64,000 nucleotides of DNA from Opisthorchis felineus (taxonomy: Eukaryota > Platyhelminthes > Trematoda > Opisthorchiida > Opisthorchiidae): the NCBI GenBank assembly GCA_004794785.1, contig SJOL01004031.1, positions 135,121-199,120 on the forward strand, in the 5' to 3' direction. Numbering within the stretch: position 1 is the first letter of the stretch; the number at the start of each line of letters is the position of its first letter. Shown piece after piece: positions 25,601 to 37,600 of the stretch. The notes beneath the pieces are model-generated. The model saw only the letters and a program-made list of their open reading frames with translations. It searched no databases and was not told the DNA's origin. The position numbers were made by a program, and so were the translations under genes.

Positions 25601-28600
25601 ACCCGGGACCACACTCACCTGCATGCCGGGATTCCCATTGTCCATTATCCTGCATTATGCATCGTTAGTTCAGAAACAGCATTTGTCTTCATTAGAATCG
25701 AAAACTCACGCACCGATTGGATTCAGGAAAATCTGGTGAATTCCCGATATCTTCTCGCAATTGTATCATAAACTGCAGGATGTTTGAACAGAACTGCACA
25801 GTGGCTTCATATTTTGTTTCTGCAGTCTAGATTTCTCTTCATTGCGTTCGGTTTTCCCGGGGGAGGCAGCAGGTGCGACCAGATTTTGTGAATCTTTTTA
25901 GACATCTTCCAAAATTTGCATTGTTTATGAAAGCAGTGTGACTGAGACTGAGTGCACAATAACCCATATATGGCGGACTTTTAGATGAATTTCGCCCTAA
26001 TTGTCAACGTACACGCATTTTTATTACCATCAGCGCGTCTAACATTTTGAGTTTAATGAATTTTGAGTTTTGACAGCTTGAGACTGTTCTTCTCTTACAC
26101 AGAAATTGTGGATATGTCTTACTGGTATAAAATTCAGAACAGCAACACGAAGCTGCTGCAGACACATGCCACGGGAGCAAACTCAGCCTGAAAAATGTTA
26201 ACGCTCGTATAGATTATTCGCTTATCTGCTTAGTATCACTGTAGACGAAATATGGAATTTCGAAGCCCATGGCTTGGTAGTTTTCAGGCTTCTCGCAATG
26301 ATCGATGACGTTCTAAAAGAGCAATCTGACTGCCCACAAGGATTTATCTTAGCTAAACAAACAACAACAGATAAACCATCGCACAATAATTTATGGTTAG
26401 TCAGTTAGCCCAGTGATTTGCAAAAATACTCACAAAAACAAAGTATTCTAAGGTGTGTACGGAAGAGGATAAGTAGGGCTGGGTTGAGCTAATCGCACGA
26501 AGTTTCGGGCGAAGTTTCAGCATTCATAAGAATAATCGGTGTGCCAGCTAATATAGAAAGATTGAAAAGAAATGACGGATAAACGGAAACCGGACAGCAC
26601 AAATGAGGAACAAAGTAAAACTAGGATTTACTTGATAATTAGCACAAGTACACAACATTCGCAAACGTTTGTTGTTCGGATTGGTAACTTGCTTGGCGGC
26701 TTTTAAAGCCATTCAGACATTCGGTACCCATAGCAAAACAGTAAAGGATTGCTGGTGGATATTCTAATCAGCACAGTTCTTAAGTTCTGAGTCGTTGGCA
26801 GCACACCGTTCATGCGAAGTAAACTTCTCTAGGAGAGGACACATCGAGAAGGAGCTCTTTCGGCCTCCTGTGCGTTGTTCTCGATTGGGGAGGAGGGGGC
26901 GATTTTACACTAAATCGCGGATCGTGGTGAACGCTTTCTACTGGAGTGGTCATGGAAAGGGTTTGTCTTGATTGGATTACCGTAACTAAGTCACATAGTA
27001 CACAACTGTGGGTCCGTAGTACACAACTGCCTGAAATTCCTCATGTCATGGAAGAAAATACAGACATTTAATTCACGTGACAGTGGGACTGAGAGGTTGA
27101 TTGAGATAATCGCCAGCAAAGGAGCAGGCTTGTTAATCGAAGTAAAATTTAGAGCTGATATATACTCGATGCAAAGGAACAACATTTCCTTTTTAGAAGA
27201 TCTGAAGCATACTGCTCATTATTATTATTATAATTACTAGTAGTACAGGTGTTTTTTGGTCATCAAGAGGGATCTCAGAGGACAAGCGACAATTTTTTCA
27301 TGGTTTCGAGGATTAATTAACCCAGTTTTCCACAGCCTGACAAACGAAATCGGCCAAAGTCAGAAACAGCTCACATCCATTCACTTATTTCATTTAGCCA
27401 ATAACTTAGGCAGAAAAATAGTTGAATATCAAGTAAACACTTAAAGTAAACTAGTTTAAAGTTTAAATGCACGATAAAACTGCTGAGGGTGGAGACTGGA
27501 TGGAGTCCCTCACGGTCAATCGCACATTGATATCCTTTCGCATGATGTGCAGCACGCAGGCTGCCTCCAGGTTCTGTTGCGAAGATATTCAATAAAGTTT
27601 CTTTTGTTTTCAAATTAAGTAGTATGGGACGATTGCTCGAAATCCACAGACAGCTCTGTTTGGATCAGGTAGGTGTACTCCCCGTATGTATGATGAAAGT
27701 GCTGGAGCTGAAGACTAGATGGGGTTTCTCGTGGTCAACTGATATTGCTTCGCGCAATGTCTGCTGCCATGCGGCTAAGATAAATCAATTGTTCGTTTAA
27801 TGAATCAGTCATTCGTTTATCCCGTTTCAATGGCAGAACACTGGAGCTGAAATTAGCCATCCGCTGATTCTTGCGTTTTTAAAAAGGGGACAACCCATTG
27901 TTAGTTATCCAGGTTTTCCGAGAATAGAATTGTTATATCTTGAGTAATCGCTGGCAGTTTCAGTTATCTTATGGGGTCAATTCCGATAGTAAGCTTCTAC
28001 TCACTACTTTCACTTACCAGAATAATTTGACACATTATCTGGGTTACACATGTTGGTCACAGCCCAAATGATGACACTTTAGTTGGACGTTAGGTCAGCA
28101 AATAATGATTGATCAGTATTATCAGGAAGGTCAGTTTCCTGAAGGTAACCACAGAACGCCCGGAACCTACTGAGACCCTAAAACTCTCAATAGGAAAGCC
28201 GGCAAGCATCCAGCCAAGTCAGTCATTCAATCAATTCAGCAAAAGCCGATGAATGTTCAGACACGCCACAGAAGCACGACCGAATGTGATCAGCGTTCAG
28301 GCACTTCATAGAAGCACGATCGATGTTGATGGGTGTTCACTAACGCCTATCAGACAGCCTGGATCAATGTCAGAAAGTGCCCTTTGAATATCGCGGGGCC
28401 GTTGTAACTTTTGCACTCCACTCGCACTCGCACGCACTCGCTTGTTGCAATAAAGTTGTCGTGTTCCTTGTTGGTGAGTTCTTTTCTGGCACCAGGCACT
28501 GGAGTGGGAACAGCAGTCAGGTATAAAAAGTACACCTTAGGCACATAAGAACACTTGGGGCCTTGAGAGGGATCCTCGACTAGGAATGGTGACGCTAATC

Positions 28601-31600
28601 TCGTCAGCCACACTCCGCAGCAATTTCACACTAAATTGGACGCAATTTCATGTAGACATTCACTTAGAAACCAAAACGGTGTTCGTTCAATATCTTTAGT
28701 ATTGTTCCAGCGTAACAAAGTAATATTGTGTAACTGTAGACTGTGTTCCAACCCTTCGAGAAGAGTGCGTTTGGTTGCATCTCCCATCATCCCAAAGTTG
28801 GCCCGACATACCGATCGAACTAGCAACCAGACTAGGTGCTATGAAAGTGACGTAAATCGACTGTTGTCAAAAGCTCAATAGAGAGCATGGGTGCTATGAT
28901 AAAACCAGTCCAGAAGCTAAAGGTTCGTTCCGCTGATAGAATTAGAGTTGATCATATCAGCTGAGATAACGGAATATGGGCGCTGCACACAAAGTTTAAA
29001 TCACCAGGATGAATTGTCTTACAGTGCGTGTTAATTTTACTTACCTGTGGTTGAGTTAGTCATGGGTAAGAAACAAGCCAGAGCAAATGGACTCAGCTCC
29101 GTTTTGTATGTATCTGATTTTTTAGTCCACATATGGTTAAAAATTGGTACTTATTACAGACGTATTTTCGGCCGAAAAATCTCTCCTAATAATCGCGCAA
29201 TTACAAAACTGCTCGTGAACTTTTTCGAACATTGACTGTGATCTCAGTACCTGCATGTGAGACCGATATATCACTTTCTGGGACTAATCGACTTCACACA
29301 TGATGTTCCAGACGCCACGCGTTTTTCCTCACTTTGTCCGCCTGCGTCCACTTTAGAAGTTTCAGCTTTCGAACCCCGTCCTTCAAGATAAATAGTCATT
29401 GAACTGATGATCAATCCTTGCGCTTTATGGGCGCTAAACGAGTACGAACCTTCGTCGATGACAGAAAGCTGTGCACGCAAGCTTAGGAAATGGAGAGAGC
29501 ATCCTGAAGAAACCATCAGCGAGAGAGCAACTCATAACAAGCCTCTTGGCCTGGTCGGAACCAGAGTGGCGCATGTCCTTCGCTCGCCGTCACCAAATCA
29601 CCCACCTTAACTCATTTCACCCCTACCCGTACCTCCGAGCGCAATCGGCCGGTACCACAAGGCCGTGTCGCCAATGCCTGAGACATGCATGATCACAAGG
29701 ATGATGACAGAAGAACAAGCTCTTCGATAGCTAAACTAAAATATTACCTTCCTGCTGGTTGAGACTACACCTGACTGTGCATTCGGGTAGGTTTGACTCA
29801 ACGTTGACCTAGGCTTTTGGCAAATATTCGTTGTTATTTAGTCATCTTTGAACAAGAAGCGGTTTCTCACCTTTATTTTGTAGAATAATGAAGAAAAACA
29901 GGCGAAAATGTGACTGACCGATTTCTGGTCATCCAAGTCATGGTGAAACTTGTTTTTGAAACCAGACAAAGTTTCCTTCACTGTCGTTGTGAGCAAAGAG
30001 GACTTCGCAAAAGAAACAAACGAAACACAGTACAGGCAACTGAAAACTATCGGAATGAGGGGGTCATCAAAAGCCCCCCAAACGAGGTATTCCGTTGAGA
30101 TTGATCCTCAGAGTGCAATGCTCAGCCTACTGTGAGCTAGTCCACTGATCGGTAGATGAAATCGACGTCAACCGAAAACATCGAACTCAGTAGTATATTT
30201 AGTATCCTTATGAACTTTGTCATACATTCAAAACATTTGCCAGAGTCACAAATGATGTTACCTTTTGACGCCGAATTCCTGTTTACCAGTACTCCATACG
30301 TGAGACGGTTGATTACCTGGATGATTTCATTATTCTTGTTATCCTTCAGCTGGATTTCAAAGGTGTACTCTTTGAATATCTGATTTTGTTATGCAACAAA
30401 ACCCATCTTAACTTTGTTGATAGCTAGGTGATGACCTAATGGCAAGTCCGTTAGGTTCAGCTCAGGCTACGAATAATGATGCTCTTCTTCGTGCTGAGTT
30501 TCACTTTTGACTTCCCTACTACCCAGAAGCCATTAGTTTTTTTTCACAAGCGCGAAGCAGGTAGTACAATTAGGCATTCTTAGAGATCTCAGGGACTAGA
30601 CGCCTCGACAGAACGTTCCGTCCAACCCAATACCATCTGGACTAGACAGTCTTCCGTTCTTAAGGTGTGCAGCCAAATCCTATAAAGATGACTTGATAGA
30701 ACACCTTTCTATGGAGCCAGAAACATATGCACTATATAGCAGTTGGGAACTTCTTGGGATTGTCTAAGGGAAACACTCTCAGGGAATGGTTAGTTTGAAG
30801 AATTTATTCAAGTACACAATAAGCAGTCGCGCAAACGGAACCGTACATTCACCAATAATTGCCTGAAGATGATCTTATAACAACGTATATTTACCAAAAG
30901 ATTAGGTCAAACGTAAACCGGACGTACTCGGATGCACGGTTAATGCTTGTCTGAGTCACCAGGAGGACGGTCCAGCCCTCGAACTGCGTCCGAACTTTCT
31001 GCCTCATATGTCATCGATTAGTTCAAAAGCAGTTGCGGTGACGCTTACATTGGTACAACGAACCGACATCCCCCACAAAGGGTAAGAGAATCTCTTTAAA
31101 GGAGAATGTTACTAACAAGCCAGTAACAACCAAACGGCCTTCAGAATGGTCGACAGAGCGACATATCTTGGAAGCAAGCCACCTGCATGACCCAGGCAGC
31201 CCATTCTCAATGTTGTTTGACAATCCGAACTTGGGAGCTCTAGCATTCAGTGAAGCGATTCGAATCAGAAGAACGGTATTGTGCACACAGAAAGTATTTT
31301 TACGAAACTGATGTCTATTGTAGTTCCAACCTTGCACCCTCCCGCGCACACACACAGTCGCTATTAAGACACTATCCTTTGATTTTTCACTGTTTATTGA
31401 CACACTCCTGTCTCCTTATTGTTCCATGTTTTCACCTGGGGACTGACGAAAGCGAACGAAATTTTCACACCAAGTTGTCTACGGATACTCCTGTTCTGTA
31501 GAAAGCCAAGAATGAATCTCTTGCAAGAATTATTTATCTCCCAGTGTGGAGTTTTTCTGGTCTTATTTGAGTGAGAGTTTACCAGCCCGCTCGAGAGCTG

Positions 31601-34600
31601 ATGGACAATGAAGTCCTGTTTGTTTGACAAGTGAAAAGTCATAAGAGGCCTTTTTCGCGTTTCATTATGACAGTTGACTGACTAAATGGGTTGATCCTAA
31701 CTTCTTGCTTCTACTTGAGGGGATGAATGATGATTTCGTTGTCTGGTGCCTGTAGCCTCTACAGTCAGAAAGCATGTCTACCAGTGAAAATACCGGTTTG
31801 TTGCATGTATGATCTGGGAGTAAACTCTTATTCGATCGGTTGAAAATGCATCCTCATCCGGGTTGAGCAATCTGTGCACTGAGGGAGAAGTGTTTGGTTC
31901 TTGGGCCACTGATTCCCTGTTTATGCGATCCGTGTACGACCTTTTAACTGTGCTTCAGCTGGTGAAACGTGCGTTCCTCGACCGTTCCTTCATCCGGAGA
32001 GAGACAACATAGTACAAGCTGACTAGATTTCTAAGCTGTGTACCACTTCGACGTATTGTTTCAGTTATGAGGAACTATATCCCTTGACCAGATTGTCTTA
32101 GAGACCCTTCTCCATTCGGGAGTCAGTTTTTAGGCTACTGTGAATTTCAAATTACCGAGCACCTATAGAGCCAGCCGAGCTAACAACGTGGATTGGCCTA
32201 ATGCTAATGGACGGCCTCAGGTGAGAATCTGTTTCTGCGCATGGTTGGAAGAACATAACGATAACAAGTATACCAAAGCAACCTCTACTAAGTATTTGTC
32301 TCTACACTTAACAAAATTGCATCTGACAGGCTGTGTTTAGCATATTTGGAATTTTCACGTGAGCATTTGTTAGAATTTCCGATTTCACATTAAAAGAAAT
32401 ACTCAATAACATATGAACCGTTAATTTTCATCATCGCTTTTTGTGCAAAAGCACTGAAATCTGAGAAGAATTATCAAGCATTGCAAAATCTCAACATTTG
32501 TTTCTATAAGTTTGGCACTGCAAACAAAAGGTGCGTGTTTTCAGAGCAACTTTCCACTTACTTTTCTCTGGAGCAGAGCCAACTTCCTTTCTTTGATGTC
32601 CAACTGGTCCTTCAGCTCTGCCATTTCTGTCTCTGTTTGACGTTTCGCGGTTTGTGCGGCAGTCAGACTTTTTGTTTTCTTCTCCAGCTGCGTTTCCTTC
32701 TCCTTTATTCGCTTGCGAAAATCTTCGGTCTAAAATGAGACGATCGATTTGTCAAATGCGTGTCGGTTTTCCAATTGCTAACACAGATTGTCATTGAAAC
32801 TCAATTTTCAGTCTGTATTTTCAAGATAATCGATTCGATGTCAGTAGAAGATTTGGATGGAAGACTAAAGGTGAACCATATGGTAAAGAAATTTCTTGGC
32901 TAGGGCGGAAACTCAATAGACCTGATTGAAAATAAGGAACAAGAAACCTATTGCTAGGTTTTAGACTGCTGGATTAGCAGTTTTTTGGAACCATACCAGC
33001 TTCTTTTGCGGAAATCCATTCTGAATATATTAATGCGTCAAGCTTTAGGTGGAAAAAGTCGTCTCGTGAAGATGTGCGTCTGCATTGGTTGGGGCCACCA
33101 AAACATGGTCGAGCGAACTAAACGTACACTCAGTCACCAAAACCTGGGCGGACGACAATGAAAGGATCTCACAGAAAAGAGCAGCTCTGTTAGAAACATA
33201 GGATTACAGTGGATTCACCATAACATGGTGACCAGTGATTTCAGTTGTCAGTGCGGATTTGAGTATAGCAGAGGAAGGAAGCACAAAGCCTGGGTTCGAA
33301 TCTCGCGATTATTATGCGTACCCATCCGGAGGCACTACTGAACAGAATGATTCTACAGTTGAGTTTTTGTCATAACGCGAAGCTTCTCTGACACGAAATT
33401 TTAACCCATGAATTACACATCGATTAATACTGCAGTCAGAACATCCATAGCAAAAAAAGGAACAACCTACCAAATGTACATATTTCCGGGATATCCAGCA
33501 AAACTTTATCGGTAGTACGAGAAATATCCGATTTTTTCTAGACGGGTACTACTGCTTCAGTGTACGCGCGGGTGAACAAATGACTGATGGCAATGTGAGG
33601 AGATTTGGCCATTTCCAATAGAGATTTCATTCTGTCGGTGAAGCCGATCCATGCCGAAAAGCCGAGAAGCACTGCGCAGTTGTTTCATCCTTGTTGGGAA
33701 TCAATAGCAGTGCGTATCGCACGAAACTCAGAGATTTCCGAACTCACAACCTTTGGACCAGTGGTTGGACACTTAGGCGTTTGGCCACGAGTGGCTGATC
33801 ACTTAGAAAAGAGCCACTCGATACGTGAACACGTGATGTGATTTCCGTGAATGACGGATGAGTGGCGCTATTTCCTGCCTAAGTGAGGGCTAATCACACT
33901 GCTGATCAGCCGCTCGTGGCCAAACGGTTAAGTGTTCAACCACTGGCCTGCGGCACCGAGACACCATGCAGTTTTTTGAGATGCCCACCACTGACGATTC
34001 CCAATAAGGATGAAACAACTGTACAGCGCTCCTCGGCTTTTCATCCTAGATTGACTTCATTGACAGAATGAAATCTCTTTTGAGAATAAATGACTATTAT
34101 GGCTGAAATCAAGGACAAACACAAACAAAATTTGATTCAATCGTTTTCACTGGCAATCAATAAACCGGACGGGATTATGACCTACACGAAGGTGTGTATG
34201 GTAAGTCTCTGAAATATCAACTGAACGAGTTAAGATTACTTCCCGAGTTTTTTGCGGTATTTTTGGTTTTAATTAGGCGAGTTTAGTAAACACTGATTTG
34301 ATCATGAGTGTTTTGTTGCATCGTGCTTATTCTTTGGTATTCCTTTCTGGGTATGACTCAAATAACATGGGGTACCCGTCCAAATTGAAGCAAACTACTG
34401 CGTGATAGGCGACACTCCACACTTGAGAAAACATTCGAAATTCCCTACCAGAATTCCAAAGATTCAGTTATATGGCATGCGGACAAGACTATCTGGACGT
34501 GTAAGTTTCAGTTCATCATTCTAGTCACTTCACTTCCAAAATATAACTGATAACTGCTTCGATTTTCTAGACGTTGAATTTCACTATCGCCATAATGGTT

Positions 34601-37600
34601 CTCCGATTTGCTCCGTATACCTGCGTAGTGCGAGCATTTTCACCGGATTTGTTTAGATCAAATAGGAGCGCAATCTGACTTGTACTGTTATCAACAGACC
34701 AAGGAAATTACGCTTCGCTAACACATTAAATCTAGATTTCACAAGCATTGGAAACGTTCTGAAAACTTCACCCCTTTGCCACTGTTGTAAGTCGATAGGG
34801 CAGCTACTCAGTAAGCGGGAGGCTGTAGTTCGAGTCCAACATCAGTGTAGGCTTCCGCTCATGGTTTCTTTACCTGGAATCTCGATTTCGGGACCTACCA
34901 AATTCTTTTGCAGTTCCAGATAGATGGGTTACGACTGTGAACCGTTGAGAGATCGAAACCATGGAAGTATCTTTCGGTGATAACGCCAACCTTTCTTGTG
35001 TCCCAAAACAATGATATTTCCACATATGTTACATGTGTTTTTATGCAGTGCCTGCTGAAACGCAAGTGCTGTGGAACTTGGGCTCACTGCTTAAACCGCA
35101 CATTCAGAAATCAATAATTTATTTCTTATATCATATTTCCTTAGCACATGAATTTTGTAGTCAGCACTTTGGATGTTTATTTAAACCGAGGGACACACCA
35201 TACTTGGAAACAACTTGACCTTTATCACTGGGTATCCTTCATTGAAGTGAAATCATATTGGTTGCCGTCAGGCGAGCGATGATTGTGTCCATAGTATATA
35301 CATGTTGAGGTCAAATGTGGATTTGTTTGTTTGACTGAAGTGATTAATCGTACTGCAGCGTCTTGGCGACTGTTTCGTTTCCGACTATCCTACCGATAGC
35401 AGTCATCCTGCTTTTCGCCCCCACCCCACCCCCACCCTGTTGAAGCTGCCCGGTCCACTTTTGTGGATCCCAGTTTTTTCCTTCTCACGGAAAGAGCTCC
35501 GGAGAGTGTGAAGAAAATTGAGCAATCGGTCGAGGTGGAGGTGGAAATTTCCAACAAGGAGCTTGCAGTATGAGAATGGAAGGATGTTGTCCAGGTGATG
35601 CAGTACTTACTCGGAGTTTTGGTAAGTTTTGGTAAGTCATTCAATTTTGCATCCATGTCGCTAAATTCGCTCTCTTCTAGCCGAACGAGAACCCCCGAGT
35701 GGAGACCAATTACCTAATTTCACTTGGATAGTGGCTATTCTGGGAAATGATGTTATTATTACCTCCATATTTTTCAATGCAGTTAGCAGTGTTTGAAACA
35801 GACGTCAGACTTCCGCAGGTCAGACTGTACGTACAGCTTTCCTGCCACACGGTGCGCGCCGCTGAAAACCCCAATGGGTACGTCCTGTTGAACAAACTCC
35901 TCACGCGCGCACGAGAGAATGTCTCAGGCCACACTCCCCCGATTTGCGTTTTATCACGTGATCACGTGGCTGAGTCGGTTGGTCGTTGAGGTCACACAGA
36001 TTTCAGGGGGGAGGGGGGGGGTTGCCCCCGGCTGGGAATTTCGAACATCCCGAAGCTAATTGGACAAGTGGACATGTCAATGCGACCAATGGGCGCATCA
36101 TGCGACACGACAATTACGGAGCACTGTTCATTGCCACAGCAATGGAGGACAATTAGGTACCTCTGGTGGATTTAACCGCTTATGGTGAGTGGGCATTGTG
36201 AGCTATCAATTGATGCCCGGTACTGTCCTGTTCTACTGTGAGTGGGGATCGAACGGAGAGGCGATGATCATATTCTTGATTGTCATTTTCTATCAGACCG
36301 GTATGTGCTGAGACTGTGGGACTGAATGCCTGTTCGACTGACAGACATCGCAAATGGACGAATGACTTCTCGGTTCATTCGGTTAACCAAGGGATCTGAG
36401 TGAGATCAGGAGAGAGTAATGGGAGAGTAGCTCAGTAACGCCAAACATCCTATGCCCTTCAAAGACGTTCTAGAGGTTACGGTTAGTGAGGTGAACTCCA
36501 GTTGTCGTATCTACTTAGATTTAGTCCGCAAAAGCGATTTGTGCTTTTCACGTGGATTTTGGACCGTGAGGCATCCTTCGTGGACATCCTTCGTGTCTTG
36601 TTTACGGATGAAGCAGTGTTAAATTTATGCACGAGCTTGTCCTGGCTTAAGTCTTGGGCTACGTCCAAGTCGCAACGACCACGGCTCCTTATATCCACCA
36701 CAGTAAAAAAAAACTCATGGTTTGGACTGGACTCACCAGGAGCGAGATCGATGAACCATTCTTTTTTAGTAACATGACTGTACACGGTGCTTCTATAATC
36801 ATTTGCTTTCCGTTCTAGTTCCTCAGGACCACAAAGCAGCATAATTGGAGCCAAAGGGCCTAAGCCGGTCAACCTGGTTCAAACAAGACGGCTTGAATAC
36901 CATTGTACGAACAAAACGATGGTGGATATTTCGAGCAACCGATTTATTAATATACCTCATCCTGTGACACTATTTTTCTGCTGTTCAACATAAACACGTC
37001 CTATCAGACTTCCAGACGAATTTTTCGAGCTAAAGTCCTCGTGAAGATAGCAAACAGGATGGTGGCCTCTGATGGACCTGGAGTTCAGAGCTTTTTTAAA
37101 ATTTCAAGTTGAAGGGTAAGACATCGTACACTATGTGTAATAGTCGGAACCAAATAGCTCCATGGCGTACAATGGCCATACAATCTGTGGATATGCTGAA
37201 CTTAGTGTACCTAAGGGCGTTCCGAGTGATAGGGAAACTACCTCATGGAATGTAAAATCCTCGAGCATTCATTTCATCAACTACAACTTACGTGAGATGG
37301 TTTCCTTATTCGTGCTTGACGATTCAATTCTCAGTCAGTTCATTTACTAACATCCGGTCGTGACAGGGCCAACCGTAAATCGGGACCTTATATCGTCCCA
37401 AAGCTAACCGATTCAGACCAATTTAAAGTCATGGGACTCTGTGTTTTCAGATAGAAAAATTTAAACGTTAGCATCCCCTAGACATATCTTTTCGTCCGCA
37501 CTCCGCAACTCAAGGTTGTACTTCAAATCATTCCGCAACTAACCCCCCTTCAAATCACCACATTAGTTTCACTAACCCCAGAGAAACTGTAACAATCATC

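Larger units (their letters stand above)
21791..32561 (-). other. ELKS/ERC intron 6
   Basis: 10.8 kb. Holds a non-LTR 3' fragment and hammerhead SINE (24740-25367), a duplicated unit (27470-27790), a 40-bp tandem repeat (28254-28345), an Ig-like fragment (29379-29480) and a Penelope C-terminal fragment (31010-31345). Stretches 21.8-24.7, 25.4-27.4 and 31.4-32.5 kb show nothing recognised. Confidence 0.85.

Noticed and set aside
31023..31403. Minus-strand ORF of 126 codons
   Set aside because: It is antisense to the Penelope GIY-YIG fragment on the plus strand, which explains the openness.
33285..33310. Functional tRNA gene suggested by a perfect B box
   Set aside because: No acceptor stem, anticodon arm or A box with correct spacing. 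The same holds for 15590, 34830 and 62170.
35390..35656. Minus-strand ORF of 88 codons before exon 5/6 territory
   Set aside because: Composition is driven by the C/G-rich tract. Exons 5 and 6 already join without a gap relative to ERC, so no exon is needed here.
36483..36872. Minus-strand ORF of 129 codons in intron 5
   Set aside because: No recognisable domain, no coiled-coil pattern, and it does not splice into the ELKS frame by alignment with ERC. An overlapping plus-strand frame is just as open.
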